A DNA stretch of 64,000 nucleotides from Lachnospiraceae bacterium (GCA_910574885.1 CAJTDD010000015.1:53482-117481); one strand, 5' to 3'. Numbered from the stretch's first letter, positions 46,951-56,981 are shown. The notes: generated by a model not told the origin, from the letters alone. Program-made: numbers and translations.

Positions 46951-47994
46951 TAGAAACTCTTCTGCCTCACGCCTCACCGCATCAAGCTCCCCGCCCGAAA
47001 GAAACGTCAGTACAATCTTCTTATGCTCTGTGGCAAACGGCTCCATCTCATGAAGGCTATTCTTTTCCAAATGATATACTTTTCCATAAACACTGGAATT
47101 CGCCGGTTCCAGCCCAATAACATAATCCCCGGATGCAATGGACTTCCACTGCATGAAATACGGCAACTCCCTTACATTATAATCTACCCTAAGCCCAATC
47201 CCCAGTTTCCGGTTGAGTACTGCGGCAAACGTGTTTCCTTCCGGGTCTGCCGCCATCTCATGCAGGAAAACATACTCCGGCTCATTGTCTTTTGGCGGCT
47301 CCATACGGTTCCAATACGCTGTGTTCACCGCCGCCGCATCATCCCTTGGAGTCACCTTCCTTGTAGGAATCAAAATCTCAGAATCCTCACACAGAAGCGG
47401 GTAGCCTACATTGATATGGTATAGCAGCATCATCGGCTCCCTGCCAAACCCCTCATTGGTAATCTCATCCTCAATGCAGATACGGTTCTTTCCGTAACAG
47501 GTGGTAATCGTCCTGCGAAGCGACAGGTTCTCTCCGAAAAGTTCTGCCTCCCGCATCGTCCCCGATATTGTCATAACATAGTCGTTCCCTGCCCACCTCG
47601 CATCTGCCCCTACCTGTTCCCCAGGCGTCGTGCGGATTCGTCCGTGCATAGGGTAATCCTTGCCATCAACCCGGCAGGGCGCACAGATATTTTCAAGCCC
47701 GCAGGTAAATAACATCCCGCCCATAATACTGCGCTGCGCCTCCGCCCCATTAGTATCAAAATGATTCCGCCCCATAAGCCCCGGCTTCGCAAGAAAACTT
47801 ACGTTATGTCCGCAAAACGACACATCTGCCAGATCAAGACATTTATCAGCCATCACATGGAATTGCAGAGAACCGTTCTTTACCTCGAACGCCCTCATTC
47901 CCCTTGCCCGTCCTTCCTCATACGTAATCGGGCGGACATAGGCGAGCTGCTGCATGTTTCCCACCAGCCCAAGTAACTCTTTCTTATCTTTCAC
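46930..47994 (-). CDS. DUF4432 / aldose 1-epimerase-like protein
   Basis: A galactose-mutarotase-fold protein of the DUF4432 family, with blocks RGMRAFEVKNGSLQFHVMADKCLD, GMLFTCGLENI, HGRIRTTPGE, and YHINVGYPLL carrying the usual active-site histidines. Probably anomerises or epimerises a sugar released by the operon enzymes. I prefer GTG 47994 because AAGGGGGA lies 8 bases upstream; an ATG at 48021 would overlap the preceding stop by 4 bp. Its C-terminus is encoded inside a 20-bp repeat array. Confidence 0.8.
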   Translation of the reverse strand: MKDKKELLGLVGNMQQLAYVRPITYEEGRARGMRAFEVKNGSLQFHVMADKCLDLADVSFCGHNVSFLAKPGLMGRNHFDTNGAEAQRSIMGGMLFTCGLENICAPCRVDGKDYPMHGRIRTTPGEQVGADARWAGNDYVMTISGTMREAELFGENLSLRRTITTCYGKNRICIEDEITNEGFGREPMMLLYHINVGYPLLCEDSEILIPTRKVTPRDDAAAVNTAYWNRMEPPKDNEPEYVFLHEMAADPEGNTFAAVLNRKLGIGLRVDYNVRELPYFMQWKSIASGDYVIGLEPANSSVYGKVYHLEKNSLHEMEPFATEHKKIVLTFLSGGELDAVRREAEEFLQQTGLA

Positions 47995-48017
47995 AGGAAA
48001 TCCCCCTTTTTTACACT

Positions 48018-50648
48018 TCATCCCAACTGGCTTTCATTAAATCCTGACTCTGACTCTGATTCACATTCCTTGCTCACCTTTAGCAAATCCAGAGCCAGCT
48101 TCACACTTCCGACACGGTATCCGCTGCATGCGAAGATTCCGCGAAGCCCCGGATTCACAAGAATCATCAGGGGCAGCTTTTCCGGATCTACATACATCCT
48201 CCGCGCAAGCGGTTCCACGATGTCGTCAAATACTCCGCAGACAACCTTCCCGTCCGGAAATGCTTCTAAAACCTTCTCCCATGCCGCCGTTCTCTGGATA
48301 TCGCCTTCTTGCAGCACAAAACATAACCCGGCGTCCATGCGCCGCAAGGTTTCCTGAAGGGTCAGCATCTCATTTAACACATGCTCCGTGGGCTCTTCGC
48401 CAGGCGCAAGAAACATCAGGATATGCGCTTTGTTTCCGATAAGAGAAGCTGCAGGTTTGGAAACGCCATTCTCGGCAAGTTCAAAATCTTCCAATTGGTT
48501 AGACACCAGCATCTCTCCCCGGTCGCCTTGGCGCAAATACATTTCCACCTCAAAGGTCTGTCCCGAATCCAGATAAAACTTGCACTCCGCCGCAAGCTGA
48601 TTGCCGCTGGGCATCCGGTTTGCGGTCAATATCCTGTATAATCCCGGTTCCACGTCCATCCTAAGCTCATTTCCTTCAAACTGCAGTTCCTGATAATCCA
48701 ATGTCACAAAGCATCCCTGACGGTACTGCCCAATCGTCCAATTCTGGTAATAATTCCACTCTTCCCCTTCTTGACGTTTTAAAACAAGCGCGGCAGTTTC
48801 CGGCTGCCCTTCTTCCACCCCCGAAATCTTCACAAACCTTCCGTCCCGGTATACCTCCGCCTCCCGGGTCGCCTGATTCAGCCGCGCCGGGACGCCTAAT
48901 GTCCGGCAGATTGCCGTACACAGAATCTTCCTGCTCAAAGGAGAGCCAAGCTTAATTTTCAGGGTATTTACCGGAGTGGATAATAACGCGCTGTAGTCAT
49001 ACTTCTCGTCGTATCCAACCTGTTCCCTTACATATTCCCAGATTCGCCTTGGTTCCTTCCGGAACTTCTCAATCTCACCGGCTCCCACGCCTTCTTCCAG
49101 CCAATCCAGAAGCTCCTTTCTGTAACAGGTCAGCTCTTCAAAATAAATCCGCGGGCAGAGGATGTATCTGGTATAAATATCCAGCTCCCCTCTCTCCTCC
49201 CATTCTGCACGGTATCGGGACGCCTCGCTCAGATGCCGGTTCAGCAAATCCGCCGTAACGTCCTTATAGTCCTTTTCGCTAAGGGCATGAAGCATTCCCT
49301 TCCGGTCCGGGTTTGTATCCTGATCTAAAAATGCATACACCTGCTCAAAATTTCCTGACGCCAGCCGCAGGATTTCCCGCTCCTCTGGATACTTTTTCCC
49401 GAGTTCTTCCTGGAAAAAGCCCGCAATCCGGTTCTTGCGCATTTCAGCCGACGCCAAGACCCGCTCCCGGTTCTTTATTTTCTGTTCCCGCGTCACATGT
49501 GAGGCATAGACAGAAGCTTCCTTAGGAGCCTTAATGTCCATCTCGATCCACCCGAAAGCGCCCCGCTGTCCGGCTGCTTCCTTCGTAAGTCCATGCTGGG
49601 GTTCTTCCTTAATTGTAAGCAAAACCTCACTTACATCTTGCGTATGAATCAGCGTCTCGCCAATCCTGCCGTCCTTCACTGCCCACAGATGAACCGTCCC
49701 TTTTCCAAGGCACAGCGACGTCTCCCTGGCAGCGTCCGTGACAAGAACCGCGATATTGGCGAACTCGGCGCTGTTCAGAACCTCCACAAAAACTCTTGCA
49801 TTTTCTGCCGGCGTACCGTCCGCTTCCGCCACCTTTACACGAAGCTCTCCCGTCTCCGTATAGCTAGAAGTAACATTTCGGTAGCACAGGCATCCTTCCC
49901 GCCAATACTGCTGCCCTCCATTTTCTACGCTATAATCTGAAAATTCTCTTGCATGAACCATCATCGTTCTTGACGAAGCATTCTTAAACCACCCTCTATC
50001 CAGTACTTCCTCCGGCTCACATGCCCCAAGAAAATGCCATTGCCCGTCTACGTAGACCTCCACCCATGCATGGTTATCATCGCAATGCGCCCATCTTGGC
50101 GTATATACCTGTCTTGCCGGAATCCCGACACTGCGGAATGCCGTAACCGCAAACGTAGACTCCTCCCCGCAGCGCCCTTTTCCGGCACGGTACATACCCA
50201 GCGGAGAAATCGTCCGGTTATCCGAGGCTTCGTAGGAAGCATGTTCCGCACACCAGTAATTAATTTCCAAAACAGCCTCCTTAGCCGTCTTCATCCGGAC
50301 TCTGTCAATGAGCCGGTCGTAGAAGAAACGTCGGCAGTCTTCGATATTCTCATTATTCACCCGGTAATACAGGACATCGTTCAGGAAAATGTCCTCAGGA
50401 AGTTCCCGGCACCAATCCATTGTGTCATACACCATGAGCGCGTGGCGGACGAATCCTAAAAACACCTCAAAATCATATTCACCGGCGTCCCGGATTGGCA
50501 TCGTACCATAAAAAAATTTCATCAAGACTTGTTCATCTGGCGTACAGCCCTTTAACTTATCCTCAATCTCATCTTTCAAGCCACCTAACATATGTAACCG
50601 GTTGTCTATATGCTCCTGCGCATAATTTCTTAATTTTTCTGAAAACAT
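48018..50648 (-). CDS. Transglutaminase-like domain protein
   Basis: An 876-residue cytoplasmic-looking protein (no signal peptide). A transglutaminase-like core around residues 160-240 has Cys in GRCGEESTF, His in DNHAWVEVY, and a following acidic segment that can supply the Asp. The rest contains a beta-rich linker and a thioredoxin-like C-terminus (LPLMILVNPGLRGIFACSGY). Such proteins occur in sugar-uptake operons of Clostridia and might be peptidases or glycoamidases for glycopeptides. This is inference. ATG 50648 follows GGAGGAATGGGA; the earlier in-frame ATGs lack a ribosome site. Confidence 0.75.
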   Translation of the reverse strand: MFSEKLRNYAQEHIDNRLHMLGGLKDEIEDKLKGCTPDEQVLMKFFYGTMPIRDAGEYDFEVFLGFVRHALMVYDTMDWCRELPEDIFLNDVLYYRVNNENIEDCRRFFYDRLIDRVRMKTAKEAVLEINYWCAEHASYEASDNRTISPLGMYRAGKGRCGEESTFAVTAFRSVGIPARQVYTPRWAHCDDNHAWVEVYVDGQWHFLGACEPEEVLDRGWFKNASSRTMMVHAREFSDYSVENGGQQYWREGCLCYRNVTSSYTETGELRVKVAEADGTPAENARVFVEVLNSAEFANIAVLVTDAARETSLCLGKGTVHLWAVKDGRIGETLIHTQDVSEVLLTIKEEPQHGLTKEAAGQRGAFGWIEMDIKAPKEASVYASHVTREQKIKNRERVLASAEMRKNRIAGFFQEELGKKYPEEREILRLASGNFEQVYAFLDQDTNPDRKGMLHALSEKDYKDVTADLLNRHLSEASRYRAEWEERGELDIYTRYILCPRIYFEELTCYRKELLDWLEEGVGAGEIEKFRKEPRRIWEYVREQVGYDEKYDYSALLSTPVNTLKIKLGSPLSRKILCTAICRTLGVPARLNQATREAEVYRDGRFVKISGVEEGQPETAALVLKRQEGEEWNYYQNWTIGQYRQGCFVTLDYQELQFEGNELRMDVEPGLYRILTANRMPSGNQLAAECKFYLDSGQTFEVEMYLRQGDRGEMLVSNQLEDFELAENGVSKPAASLIGNKAHILMFLAPGEEPTEHVLNEMLTLQETLRRMDAGLCFVLQEGDIQRTAAWEKVLEAFPDGKVVCGVFDDIVEPLARRMYVDPEKLPLMILVNPGLRGIFACSGYRVGSVKLALDLLKVSKECESESESGFNESQLG

Positions 50649-50698
50649 TCCCATTCCTCCGCTCGTATTTTTTCTCTCCATCATGCATACGGCAGAAA

Positions 50699-51457
50699 TT
50701 ACGCCTGTCCCCGTAAAATCTCGCCTGCCCGCCGGATCTCCTCTCCATCCGTGCGGAAAATCTCAAACTCACTCAGCCCCGGCAGCCCCATGCTGACATG
50801 CTCATTCCGGTAAACCATGCCGCTGTCCAACTTCCTTTTTCCGGACATATGGAAACTTCCTGCATGAATTTCCTCCTTCAACTGCCGTATGGCCTCTGCG
50901 TTCACCCCGCTGCCGATAAGAATCTCAATCCGTCCGCCGGCAAGAACCAAGAGTTCCTTCAATACCTCCTTCCCCGCTATACAGTCACACGCCTGCCCCG
51001 AAGTCAGAATCGTATCTATCCTCAGGGAAACCGCCTCCTCAAGCGCCTGCCTGTAATCCCGGCACACGTCAAACGCCCGATGGAGCGTAAACTTCAACCC
51101 GCCTGCACACTCCCTAAGCTCTTTCATCCTTTCAAGGTCAAGATTCCCGTCCGCACACAGGCATCCGGCTACAATGCCGTCAGCCCCCAGTTCCCGGAAC
51201 ATCCGTATATCCTCCTTTATCATCCGGAACTCCGCATCCGTGTACAAAAAATCCCCGCATCTCGGACGCACCAGAACATTCAGCTTAATACCACATGCTT
51301 CCCGGATCTGCTTAAACTGGCTCACCCCAGGAGTCGTCCCTCCAATAATCAGATTCCCACAGACTTCAAGGCAGTCCGCTCCTCCTTCCTGCGCAATCAT
51401 AGCAGACTCCACAGAATCAACGCACACTTCCAACTTAGGCATCTTCTTTTCGCTCAT
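50699..51457 (-). CDS. cutC: CutC family TIM-barrel protein
   Basis: Member of the family named after E. coli CutC (copper homeostasis), although a direct copper role is disputed. Typical blocks are LEVCVDSVESAMIAQEGGADCLEVC, RPRCGDFLYTDAE, FHRAFDVCRD (here LHRAFDVCRD), TSGQ and GSGVNAE. It lies between the solute-binding protein and the transglutaminase-like gene, so a carbohydrate-related role is more likely here than copper. Start ATG 51457 chosen among three in-frame ATGs because GGGGAT precedes it. Confidence 0.85.
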   Translation of the reverse strand: MSEKKMPKLEVCVDSVESAMIAQEGGADCLEVCGNLIIGGTTPGVSQFKQIREACGIKLNVLVRPRCGDFLYTDAEFRMIKEDIRMFRELGADGIVAGCLCADGNLDLERMKELRECAGGLKFTLHRAFDVCRDYRQALEEAVSLRIDTILTSGQACDCIAGKEVLKELLVLAGGRIEILIGSGVNAEAIRQLKEEIHAGSFHMSGKRKLDSGMVYRNEHVSMGLPGLSEFEIFRTDGEEIRRAGEILRGQA

Positions 51458-51492
51458 AATTATCCCCATTTTCCTTTGCATTTTTATAAGAT

Positions 51493-51526
51493 GGGCAGCC
51501 CTCCCAAACACACCCCGGGGCTGCCC
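51493..51526. terminator. Hairpin between solute-binding protein and cutC genes
   Basis: GGGCAGCC/GGCTGCCC arms (51493-51500 with 51519-51526). On the minus strand it follows the solute-binding-protein gene and may reduce transcription into the enzyme genes, as is common after binding proteins that are made in excess. Confidence 0.55.
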
Positions 51527-51584
51527 TTTCTTCTTATTCTACTTCTTGGTCTTCATGCCGTCAATCTGTTTTCTGCATCTTTCA

Positions 51585-53075
51585 TTACTGCTCTTTCCAC
51601 TCGTCGATCTGCTTCTGCATCTCCTCGATTACCATGTCAATCCCCGTCGCTTCTAACTTTTCCTGAAGCTTCGGCAGATATTCATCCGGGTCAACGCTTC
51701 CCGTATACAGCGACTTTCCGAATTCATCCAGCACGTTACCGAATCCTGCCACCTCTGTGCTCACCGGCTCTAAGTCAAAATCAAACCCAAAGGACGGAGC
51801 CTCCACGGATGAAGAATTAAACTCCTTGAATGTCGCCCATTTGTCAACCGGCTCGTTTTCCAGAACGTAAGTATTGAACAGTCCCCCCTGCACCCAATAG
51901 GACACGGAGTAATTCTTCCTGGTCTCCTCATTCATCTTAATCTTGTTGTCATACACATAAGGTTTCCCCTCTGCTTCTGCCGCTTCGTCTGCCGGGACAT
52001 CCACCTTATCCCAGTGCTCTCCCTCAATCCCATAGTTCAGCAGGTTGCGCAGGTACTCATCCGTATTAATCAGGTTCAGAAGCTCTACCGCCTTTTCCGG
52101 GTGATCCGTCTGGGCATTGATTGCCGTCAGCGCGCCCCGGGCGGAAATGTTGGTCACATAGGTATCCATAATCGGGGTAGCAACCACCTCGTACCCAAGG
52201 TCTTTCCCCCATACCAGCTCTGCATAAGGCTGACCGTCACCCTTGGTCACAAAACGCTTAACCGACTTGTCGTCAGAAGCCGTGGCTGCATCCTTATTGA
52301 TATAGCCCGCCTGATAATACTTCCGCATGGTCTTCAGCGTCGATTTCATTTTCTCCGTCTCAAAAACATTTTTCACCGTCAGAGTCTCGTCGCCGTACTC
52401 AATCCCCACCGGGTTCTGGATCAAATCCATGTAAATCGGAGCAGAATAACTGCTGGTTAAATACATAGGCACCACGTCCGGCTCCTTCTCCTTGATGAGT
52501 TCAAGCCATGGCTCCAAATCCTCAAGGCTGTGAATCTCGTCTACCGGAATGTCATATTTGTCCACATACTCCTTCGTAAATACCCACATGGGCATACTTC
52601 CGATTTCCTTCTCGCTGGGTACGCCGTAAGTCTTGCCCTGTACCTTTGCAGCCTCCCAGAAACGCTCGTCGATGTTCTTGTACATCTCGGTATCCTTGAT
52701 ATAATCGTCAATCTCAAGAAAGGCGCCTTTGTTGGAATTCTGGAGATAATTATTTGCCCAGGAACAGGTAAAACACAGATCCCAGTCGTCGCCCGTATTG
52801 ATTACTACCTGCATCTTCTGGTCATAATCACCCCATCCTGCCGTGTTGATTTTCAGTTTCACGCCAATCTGTTCACCGATGTATTCATTTACCTTCTCGA
52901 GAACCTTATCCTGATCTTTCTGGGCGTCTCCAATCTGCCACCAAGTCAGCTCCACAATCTCCTCGCCGCTGGAATTCGTCTCCGTCTTCTTCCTGCCGCA
53001 GCCGGCCGTAAGCCCTGCCGCCATGGCTATGGCAAGTCCCGCCGCCGCGAATCTCTTTAACGTCTGCAATTTCAT
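51585..53075 (-). CDS. Sugar ABC transporter solute-binding lipoprotein
   Basis: Extracellular binding protein of the carbohydrate uptake CUT1 class related to LipO/YtcQ. It has a type II signal peptide with lipobox LTAGC (Cys about 26), then a classical two-lobe binding protein, about 496 residues. It delivers an oligosaccharide to the two permeases encoded just upstream; no ATPase gene is present, so a shared MsmX-like ATPase is likely. ATG 53075 fits the GGAGG site better than the ATG two codons earlier. Confidence 0.9.
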   Translation of the reverse strand: MKLQTLKRFAAAGLAIAMAAGLTAGCGRKKTETNSSGEEIVELTWWQIGDAQKDQDKVLEKVNEYIGEQIGVKLKINTAGWGDYDQKMQVVINTGDDWDLCFTCSWANNYLQNSNKGAFLEIDDYIKDTEMYKNIDERFWEAAKVQGKTYGVPSEKEIGSMPMWVFTKEYVDKYDIPVDEIHSLEDLEPWLELIKEKEPDVVPMYLTSSYSAPIYMDLIQNPVGIEYGDETLTVKNVFETEKMKSTLKTMRKYYQAGYINKDAATASDDKSVKRFVTKGDGQPYAELVWGKDLGYEVVATPIMDTYVTNISARGALTAINAQTDHPEKAVELLNLINTDEYLRNLLNYGIEGEHWDKVDVPADEAAEAEGKPYVYDNKIKMNEETRKNYSVSYWVQGGLFNTYVLENEPVDKWATFKEFNSSSVEAPSFGFDFDLEPVSTEVAGFGNVLDEFGKSLYTGSVDPDEYLPKLQEKLEATGIDMVIEEMQKQIDEWKEQ

Positions 53076-53098
53076 CCTCATTTTCCTCCTCTTTCATC

Positions 53099-54079
53099 TT
53101 ACTCTTTTACTGCGCCCACCGTCAATCCATTTACAAAGTACCTCTGGAAGAAGGGGTAGGCAAATATAATCGGCAGCGTGGAAATGACCACGATTGCCAT
53201 CTTAATGGTTTCTTTCGGCATATTTGCCGCAGCCGTAATCCCGTCAACACCCATGGTCGCCTTGTTGTTGGCAAGCCAGTCGATGGAACTCTCAATCTGA
53301 ATCAGCAGATATTGCAGCGGGATCAAATCCCTGTTATCCATATACATCATGGCGTTGAACCAGTCGTTCCAGTAACCTAAGGTCAGAAAAAGCCCGATAG
53401 TCGCAAGCCCCGGCAACGCCATGGGGATAACAATCTGGAAGAACAGCCTCCACTCGGACGCCCCGTCAATCTTCGCCGACTCTACCACTGCGTCCGGGAT
53501 ACTGGTCTTAAAAAACGTCCTAAGGACGATGATGTTAAATGAGTTCAGACACAGGGGCAGTATCAGCGCCCACAGCGAGTCCTTTAACATAAGCACCTTT
53601 GTCACAATCAGGTAATTTGCAATCATACCTCCGCTGAACAGCATGGGTATGGTGATTACGGTGGTGAAAAACTTACGGTAGGCGTATGTCTTTCTGGACA
53701 GCGCATAGGCGTAAGTCCCGGTCAGTAACAGCCCGATAATGGTTCCCACCACAGTTATAAAAATCGTCACCCCATAGCTTCTGAGGATATTTTCGCCTGC
53801 ACTGACGATATATTCATAGGCGTAGAGACTTAACTTTTCCGGGATGAACCGGTATCCGTTCATTGCCAGTGAAGCCTCATCCGTAAATGAGATAATGATG
53901 ACAAAGATAAATGGAATCACGCATATCAGTGACAGGACTGCCAGGATGATATTAAATGCTATATTAGCAGGCGTCTTAATCTGATTATATTTGCACTCGC
54001 AAGCCTCTAGCTTTTTGATTCTTTTCTCCATTTTTCGCATTGAAATATTTTGTGTTTTCTGGATATTTTGAGCAGCCAC
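53099..54079 (-). CDS. Sugar ABC transporter permease (LplC/YtcP type)
   Basis: Six-helix inner-membrane subunit with the EAA loop (ESAKIDGASEWRLFFQIVIP) that docks the ATPase. I prefer GTG 54079, 8 bases after GAAAGGAG; an in-frame ATG at 54112 lacks a ribosome site. The N-terminus carries an unusually basic 30-residue extension before TM1. It pairs with the 54122-55084 permease. Confidence 0.9.
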   Translation of the reverse strand: MAAQNIQKTQNISMRKMEKRIKKLEACECKYNQIKTPANIAFNIILAVLSLICVIPFIFVIIISFTDEASLAMNGYRFIPEKLSLYAYEYIVSAGENILRSYGVTIFITVVGTIIGLLLTGTYAYALSRKTYAYRKFFTTVITIPMLFSGGMIANYLIVTKVLMLKDSLWALILPLCLNSFNIIVLRTFFKTSIPDAVVESAKIDGASEWRLFFQIVIPMALPGLATIGLFLTLGYWNDWFNAMMYMDNRDLIPLQYLLIQIESSIDWLANNKATMGVDGITAAANMPKETIKMAIVVISTLPIIFAYPFFQRYFVNGLTVGAVKE

Positions 54080-54121
54080 ACTCTTGACTCCTTTCGTTAC
54101 TATAGCTTTCATTGCCTGAAA

Positions 54122-55084
54122 TCAAAACAGGGCGTTTTCGTTGTCAACTTTCGATACAATCTTATTCGCTATCATGATCAATACGAATCCCACGGTTGAC
54201 TGGAACAACGCTGCGGCAGAACTCATCCCAATCTCTCCGCTCGTTTTAAGCGCCCGGAAAATGTATGTATCCAATACGTTCGTCACCGGGTACAGCGGGC
54301 CGGAGTTTCTGGGGAGCTGGTAGAACAGGCCGAAATCAGCCTTGAAAATTCCGCCCACAGACATAATCAAAAGGATTGTGATGACCGGCTTTAACAGCGG
54401 CAGCGTAATGTATTTAATCTGCTGCCATTTCGACGCACCGTCCAGAACCGCCGCCTCGTAATAGGTCTTGTCGATTCCGCAGATGGACGCCAGATAGACT
54501 ACGGTGTTATAACCCATTCCCTTCCACTGGCTCATGAAAATGATGATAAACGGCCAGTATTTCTTCTCCGTATACCAGGAAACCGGTTCTCCGCCGAACT
54601 GCTGGATGATTGCATTGAAATAACCCTTTTCGGGATTCAGGAACGCAAACACGCAGTAGCTTACGACTACCCATGACAGGAAATAGGGCAGGAACATGGA
54701 ACTCTGGTAGATTTTCATCATTCCTTTGTTCTTGATTTCATTTAATAACAGCGCAAGCACGACTGGCACAGCGACACCTAAGATGATAAATGCCAGATTA
54801 TAAAGCACCGTATTTCTTACGATAATCCATGCGTCGCCGCTGCTGAACAGGAACTTGAAATTATCAAACCAGACCGTCTCGCTGGTGAACAGATTATAGA
54901 AAAAACCGTCCCCGGACAACCGGAATTTCTTGAATGCTACCAGGATACCGAACAACGGCAGGTATGCAAAAAACAGAAACCAGATTGCTCCCGGCATGCT
55001 TAAAATAAGCAGCTCTTTATTCGCCTTGAGCCGGCTAAGGAAATTCCCCTTAGGCTTCCCGGCTTTTTTTGTATTCGCCTTCAA
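54122..55084 (-). CDS. Sugar ABC transporter permease (LplB type)
   Basis: Six-helix permease, 320 residues, with EAA loop (YEAAVLDGASKWQQIKYITLP). The start codon is TTG at 55084 with a strong AGGAGGAGG site. It is the first gene of the carbohydrate operon that runs to the beta-mannosidase. LplB/LplC-type systems carry oligosaccharides such as mannosides or glycan-derived sugars; the match to a beta-mannosidase in the same operon supports that. Confidence 0.92.
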   Translation of the reverse strand: MKANTKKAGKPKGNFLSRLKANKELLILSMPGAIWFLFFAYLPLFGILVAFKKFRLSGDGFFYNLFTSETVWFDNFKFLFSSGDAWIIVRNTVLYNLAFIILGVAVPVVLALLLNEIKNKGMMKIYQSSMFLPYFLSWVVVSYCVFAFLNPEKGYFNAIIQQFGGEPVSWYTEKKYWPFIIIFMSQWKGMGYNTVVYLASICGIDKTYYEAAVLDGASKWQQIKYITLPLLKPVITILLIMSVGGIFKADFGLFYQLPRNSGPLYPVTNVLDTYIFRALKTSGEIGMSSAAALFQSTVGFVLIMIANKIVSKVDNENALF

Positions 55085-55216
55085 CTCTTAACCTCCTCCT
55101 TTTCGCCGACATTCTCTCCGCTCTTTTTGCGGCCGCATTTTCTTGGCGTGGACGGAATGCCATACCGTCTGTCAACTTACCGGTTCGTTAAACTGCGGTA
55201 TTTTTTGCTTGTATCA

Positions 55217-55259
55217 ACTATATCATTGTGCAGTTTGTATTGAAAGTTGAAAACTTTCA
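55217..55259 (-). promoter_or_regulatory. Operon promoter with palindromic operator
   Basis: A 19-bp perfect inverted repeat TGAAAGTT-GAA-AACTTTCA (55241-55259) overlaps the -35 position of a TATAGT -10 (55222-55217) on the minus strand, about 130 bp before the first permease gene. It fits a repressor or activator operator; no regulator gene is adjacent. Confidence 0.55.
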
Positions 55260-55283
55260 GGTTCATTGGATAAATTCTAGCAC

Positions 55284-55320
55284 AAAAAATTCGTGAAATA
55301 ATTTGTCCATTATTTCACGA
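55284..55320 (-). terminator. Terminator of the radical SAM/ABC exporter unit
   Basis: Perfect 11-bp stem (55320-55310 with 55301-55291) with an 8-base loop, then six T on the minus strand, 27 bp after the exporter stop. It insulates the exporter unit from the sugar operon. Confidence 0.88.
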
Positions 55321-55346
55321 TTTTGTACAGTCTTATTCAATTTTCT

Positions 55347-56954
55347 CTATGCCGCGCAAGTTTTTAGCTGGTATACATGGTCAAACTGCGCCTTACGTTC
55401 CGGCGCAAGGTGATGGCTCACCAGAATCAACGTCAGTTCTGGGTTCGCCAGCAGGCTCTCCTCCACAATATTCGCATTCTTTTCATCTAACGCGCTGGTT
55501 CCCTCGTCCACTAGAAGGATGGAACGGTCATGGATGAGCGCGCGGGCGATTGCAACCCTCTGCCTCTGCCCGCCGGAGAGGTTGCTTCCCTCCTCGCCGA
55601 CCGCCGTGTCAAGACCGTCCGGCATATTGGCTAAATCACCAGCCAATGCGCTGTCTTTCAAGGCTTTTTGCATCTGCCCGTCTGTAAAATCCCCTCCCAG
55701 CGTGATGTTGTCACGGATGGTCGTGTTAAAAAGAACAACATCCTGAGCAATATAACTCATCTGCTGCAAAAGCTCCTCGGTTGTAAAGTCCTTAGCGTCC
55801 CTTCCGTCAAACCGGATGATTCCGCTATAGTCCGGAAGCCACCCAAGAAGAAGTTTCAGCAGCGTGGATTTGCCGCAGCCAGAGGAACCGGTGAGGGCGT
55901 ATTTGCCGCCCTTTCGGAAAGTTGCGGACATATCTTTTAAAATCGGTTTCTCACCGTAATTGAAGCTTACGTTCTCCACAGTAATACAGTCCTGTACCGG
56001 CTTCGTACCCTGTGGCTTCTGAGGCGTACTGCCGTCGTCATAGACGGTGATACGGGCAAAGTATGGCTTACTGGCAGAAAAGCACATACGGCAACTGGCA
56101 AGCTGATCCAGTCCGTTGGAGATAGCGCTGCTCGGGTTGCCAACGCCAGCCAAAGTAGCGTAGGGAATAATCCTCATGATTACCAATACCACAGTATAGA
56201 CATAAATAATCGTCTGAGAAAGAATATTCACCATTCCAACGCCGTCATAAATCATTCCTGCTTTACAAGTCTCCTGATATGCGGGTTCTTCTATCTGTTC
56301 GCTCGCTTTGTCTATCCCTTTCCGAAACCGGACGCCCCTGCCAAAAAAGCGAAGGACATCATACCCGCGTAACAAGTCTTTCAGTCCGCCGGTTGCCGCC
56401 GCCTGACCTTGCGCACACTTTTCACTCAAATACTCCAACTTTTTTTCAAACAGCTTGGGCATAACAATCATAATCACTGCAGAGATGAACACCAGCGGCA
56501 GCAATGACCACTGAACGCAAGCCAAGATTACGATATTCGTAATTACCTGTGCTGAATAAGCGGTAAACTGGAAGAATGAATCCCATGCCTTCTCTTCTAT
56601 CTCCTTAATGCCTGCGGTAAACCAGGACAGATACTCCCCGCTGTCCTGTGCATGGAATTCCTGGTAGTCTTTTTTCAGCAGCGATGCCGCCATATCACGC
56701 CGGACCATGTTGTTCATCTTCCGGACTGCACGTCCCCTGAAAATTCTTACCAGATAGTCAAGAAATAGGTACATCCCCCAGCCTGCCATATGCAGCGCCT
56801 CCCAGAAGAGAAAGAGATATAAATCAAAATCCAGAATTGCCTGTACCCTCTGCACCATAAGCAGGGCAAAACTTGCTTGTATCGCATGCATACAGAACTG
56901 GAGAATAATGACAATCAGATTCGCTTTCCATAATTTTTTTAAATAATAGGACAT
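55347..56954 (-). CDS. ABC-type peptide exporter (fused TMD and NBD)
   Basis: A 535-residue half-size exporter: six-helix transmembrane domain (residues 1-300) and an ATPase with GSSGCGKST, LSGGQRQR, ILLVDEGTSALD and H-loop VSHHL. There is no N-terminal C39 leader peptidase, so any leader removal needs another protease. The gene begins 27 bp after the radical SAM stop with GAGGAGGG, and ends at a strong terminator. Linkage to a radical SAM/SPASM enzyme implies export of a modified peptide. Confidence 0.9.
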   Translation of the reverse strand: MSYYLKKLWKANLIVIILQFCMHAIQASFALLMVQRVQAILDFDLYLFLFWEALHMAGWGMYLFLDYLVRIFRGRAVRKMNNMVRRDMAASLLKKDYQEFHAQDSGEYLSWFTAGIKEIEEKAWDSFFQFTAYSAQVITNIVILACVQWSLLPLVFISAVIMIVMPKLFEKKLEYLSEKCAQGQAAATGGLKDLLRGYDVLRFFGRGVRFRKGIDKASEQIEEPAYQETCKAGMIYDGVGMVNILSQTIIYVYTVVLVIMRIIPYATLAGVGNPSSAISNGLDQLASCRMCFSASKPYFARITVYDDGSTPQKPQGTKPVQDCITVENVSFNYGEKPILKDMSATFRKGGKYALTGSSGCGKSTLLKLLLGWLPDYSGIIRFDGRDAKDFTTEELLQQMSYIAQDVVLFNTTIRDNITLGGDFTDGQMQKALKDSALAGDLANMPDGLDTAVGEEGSNLSGGQRQRVAIARALIHDRSILLVDEGTSALDEKNANIVEESLLANPELTLILVSHHLAPERKAQFDHVYQLKTCAA

Positions 56955-56981
56955 AACAATCCCTCCTCAAAAAAGCAAAAA

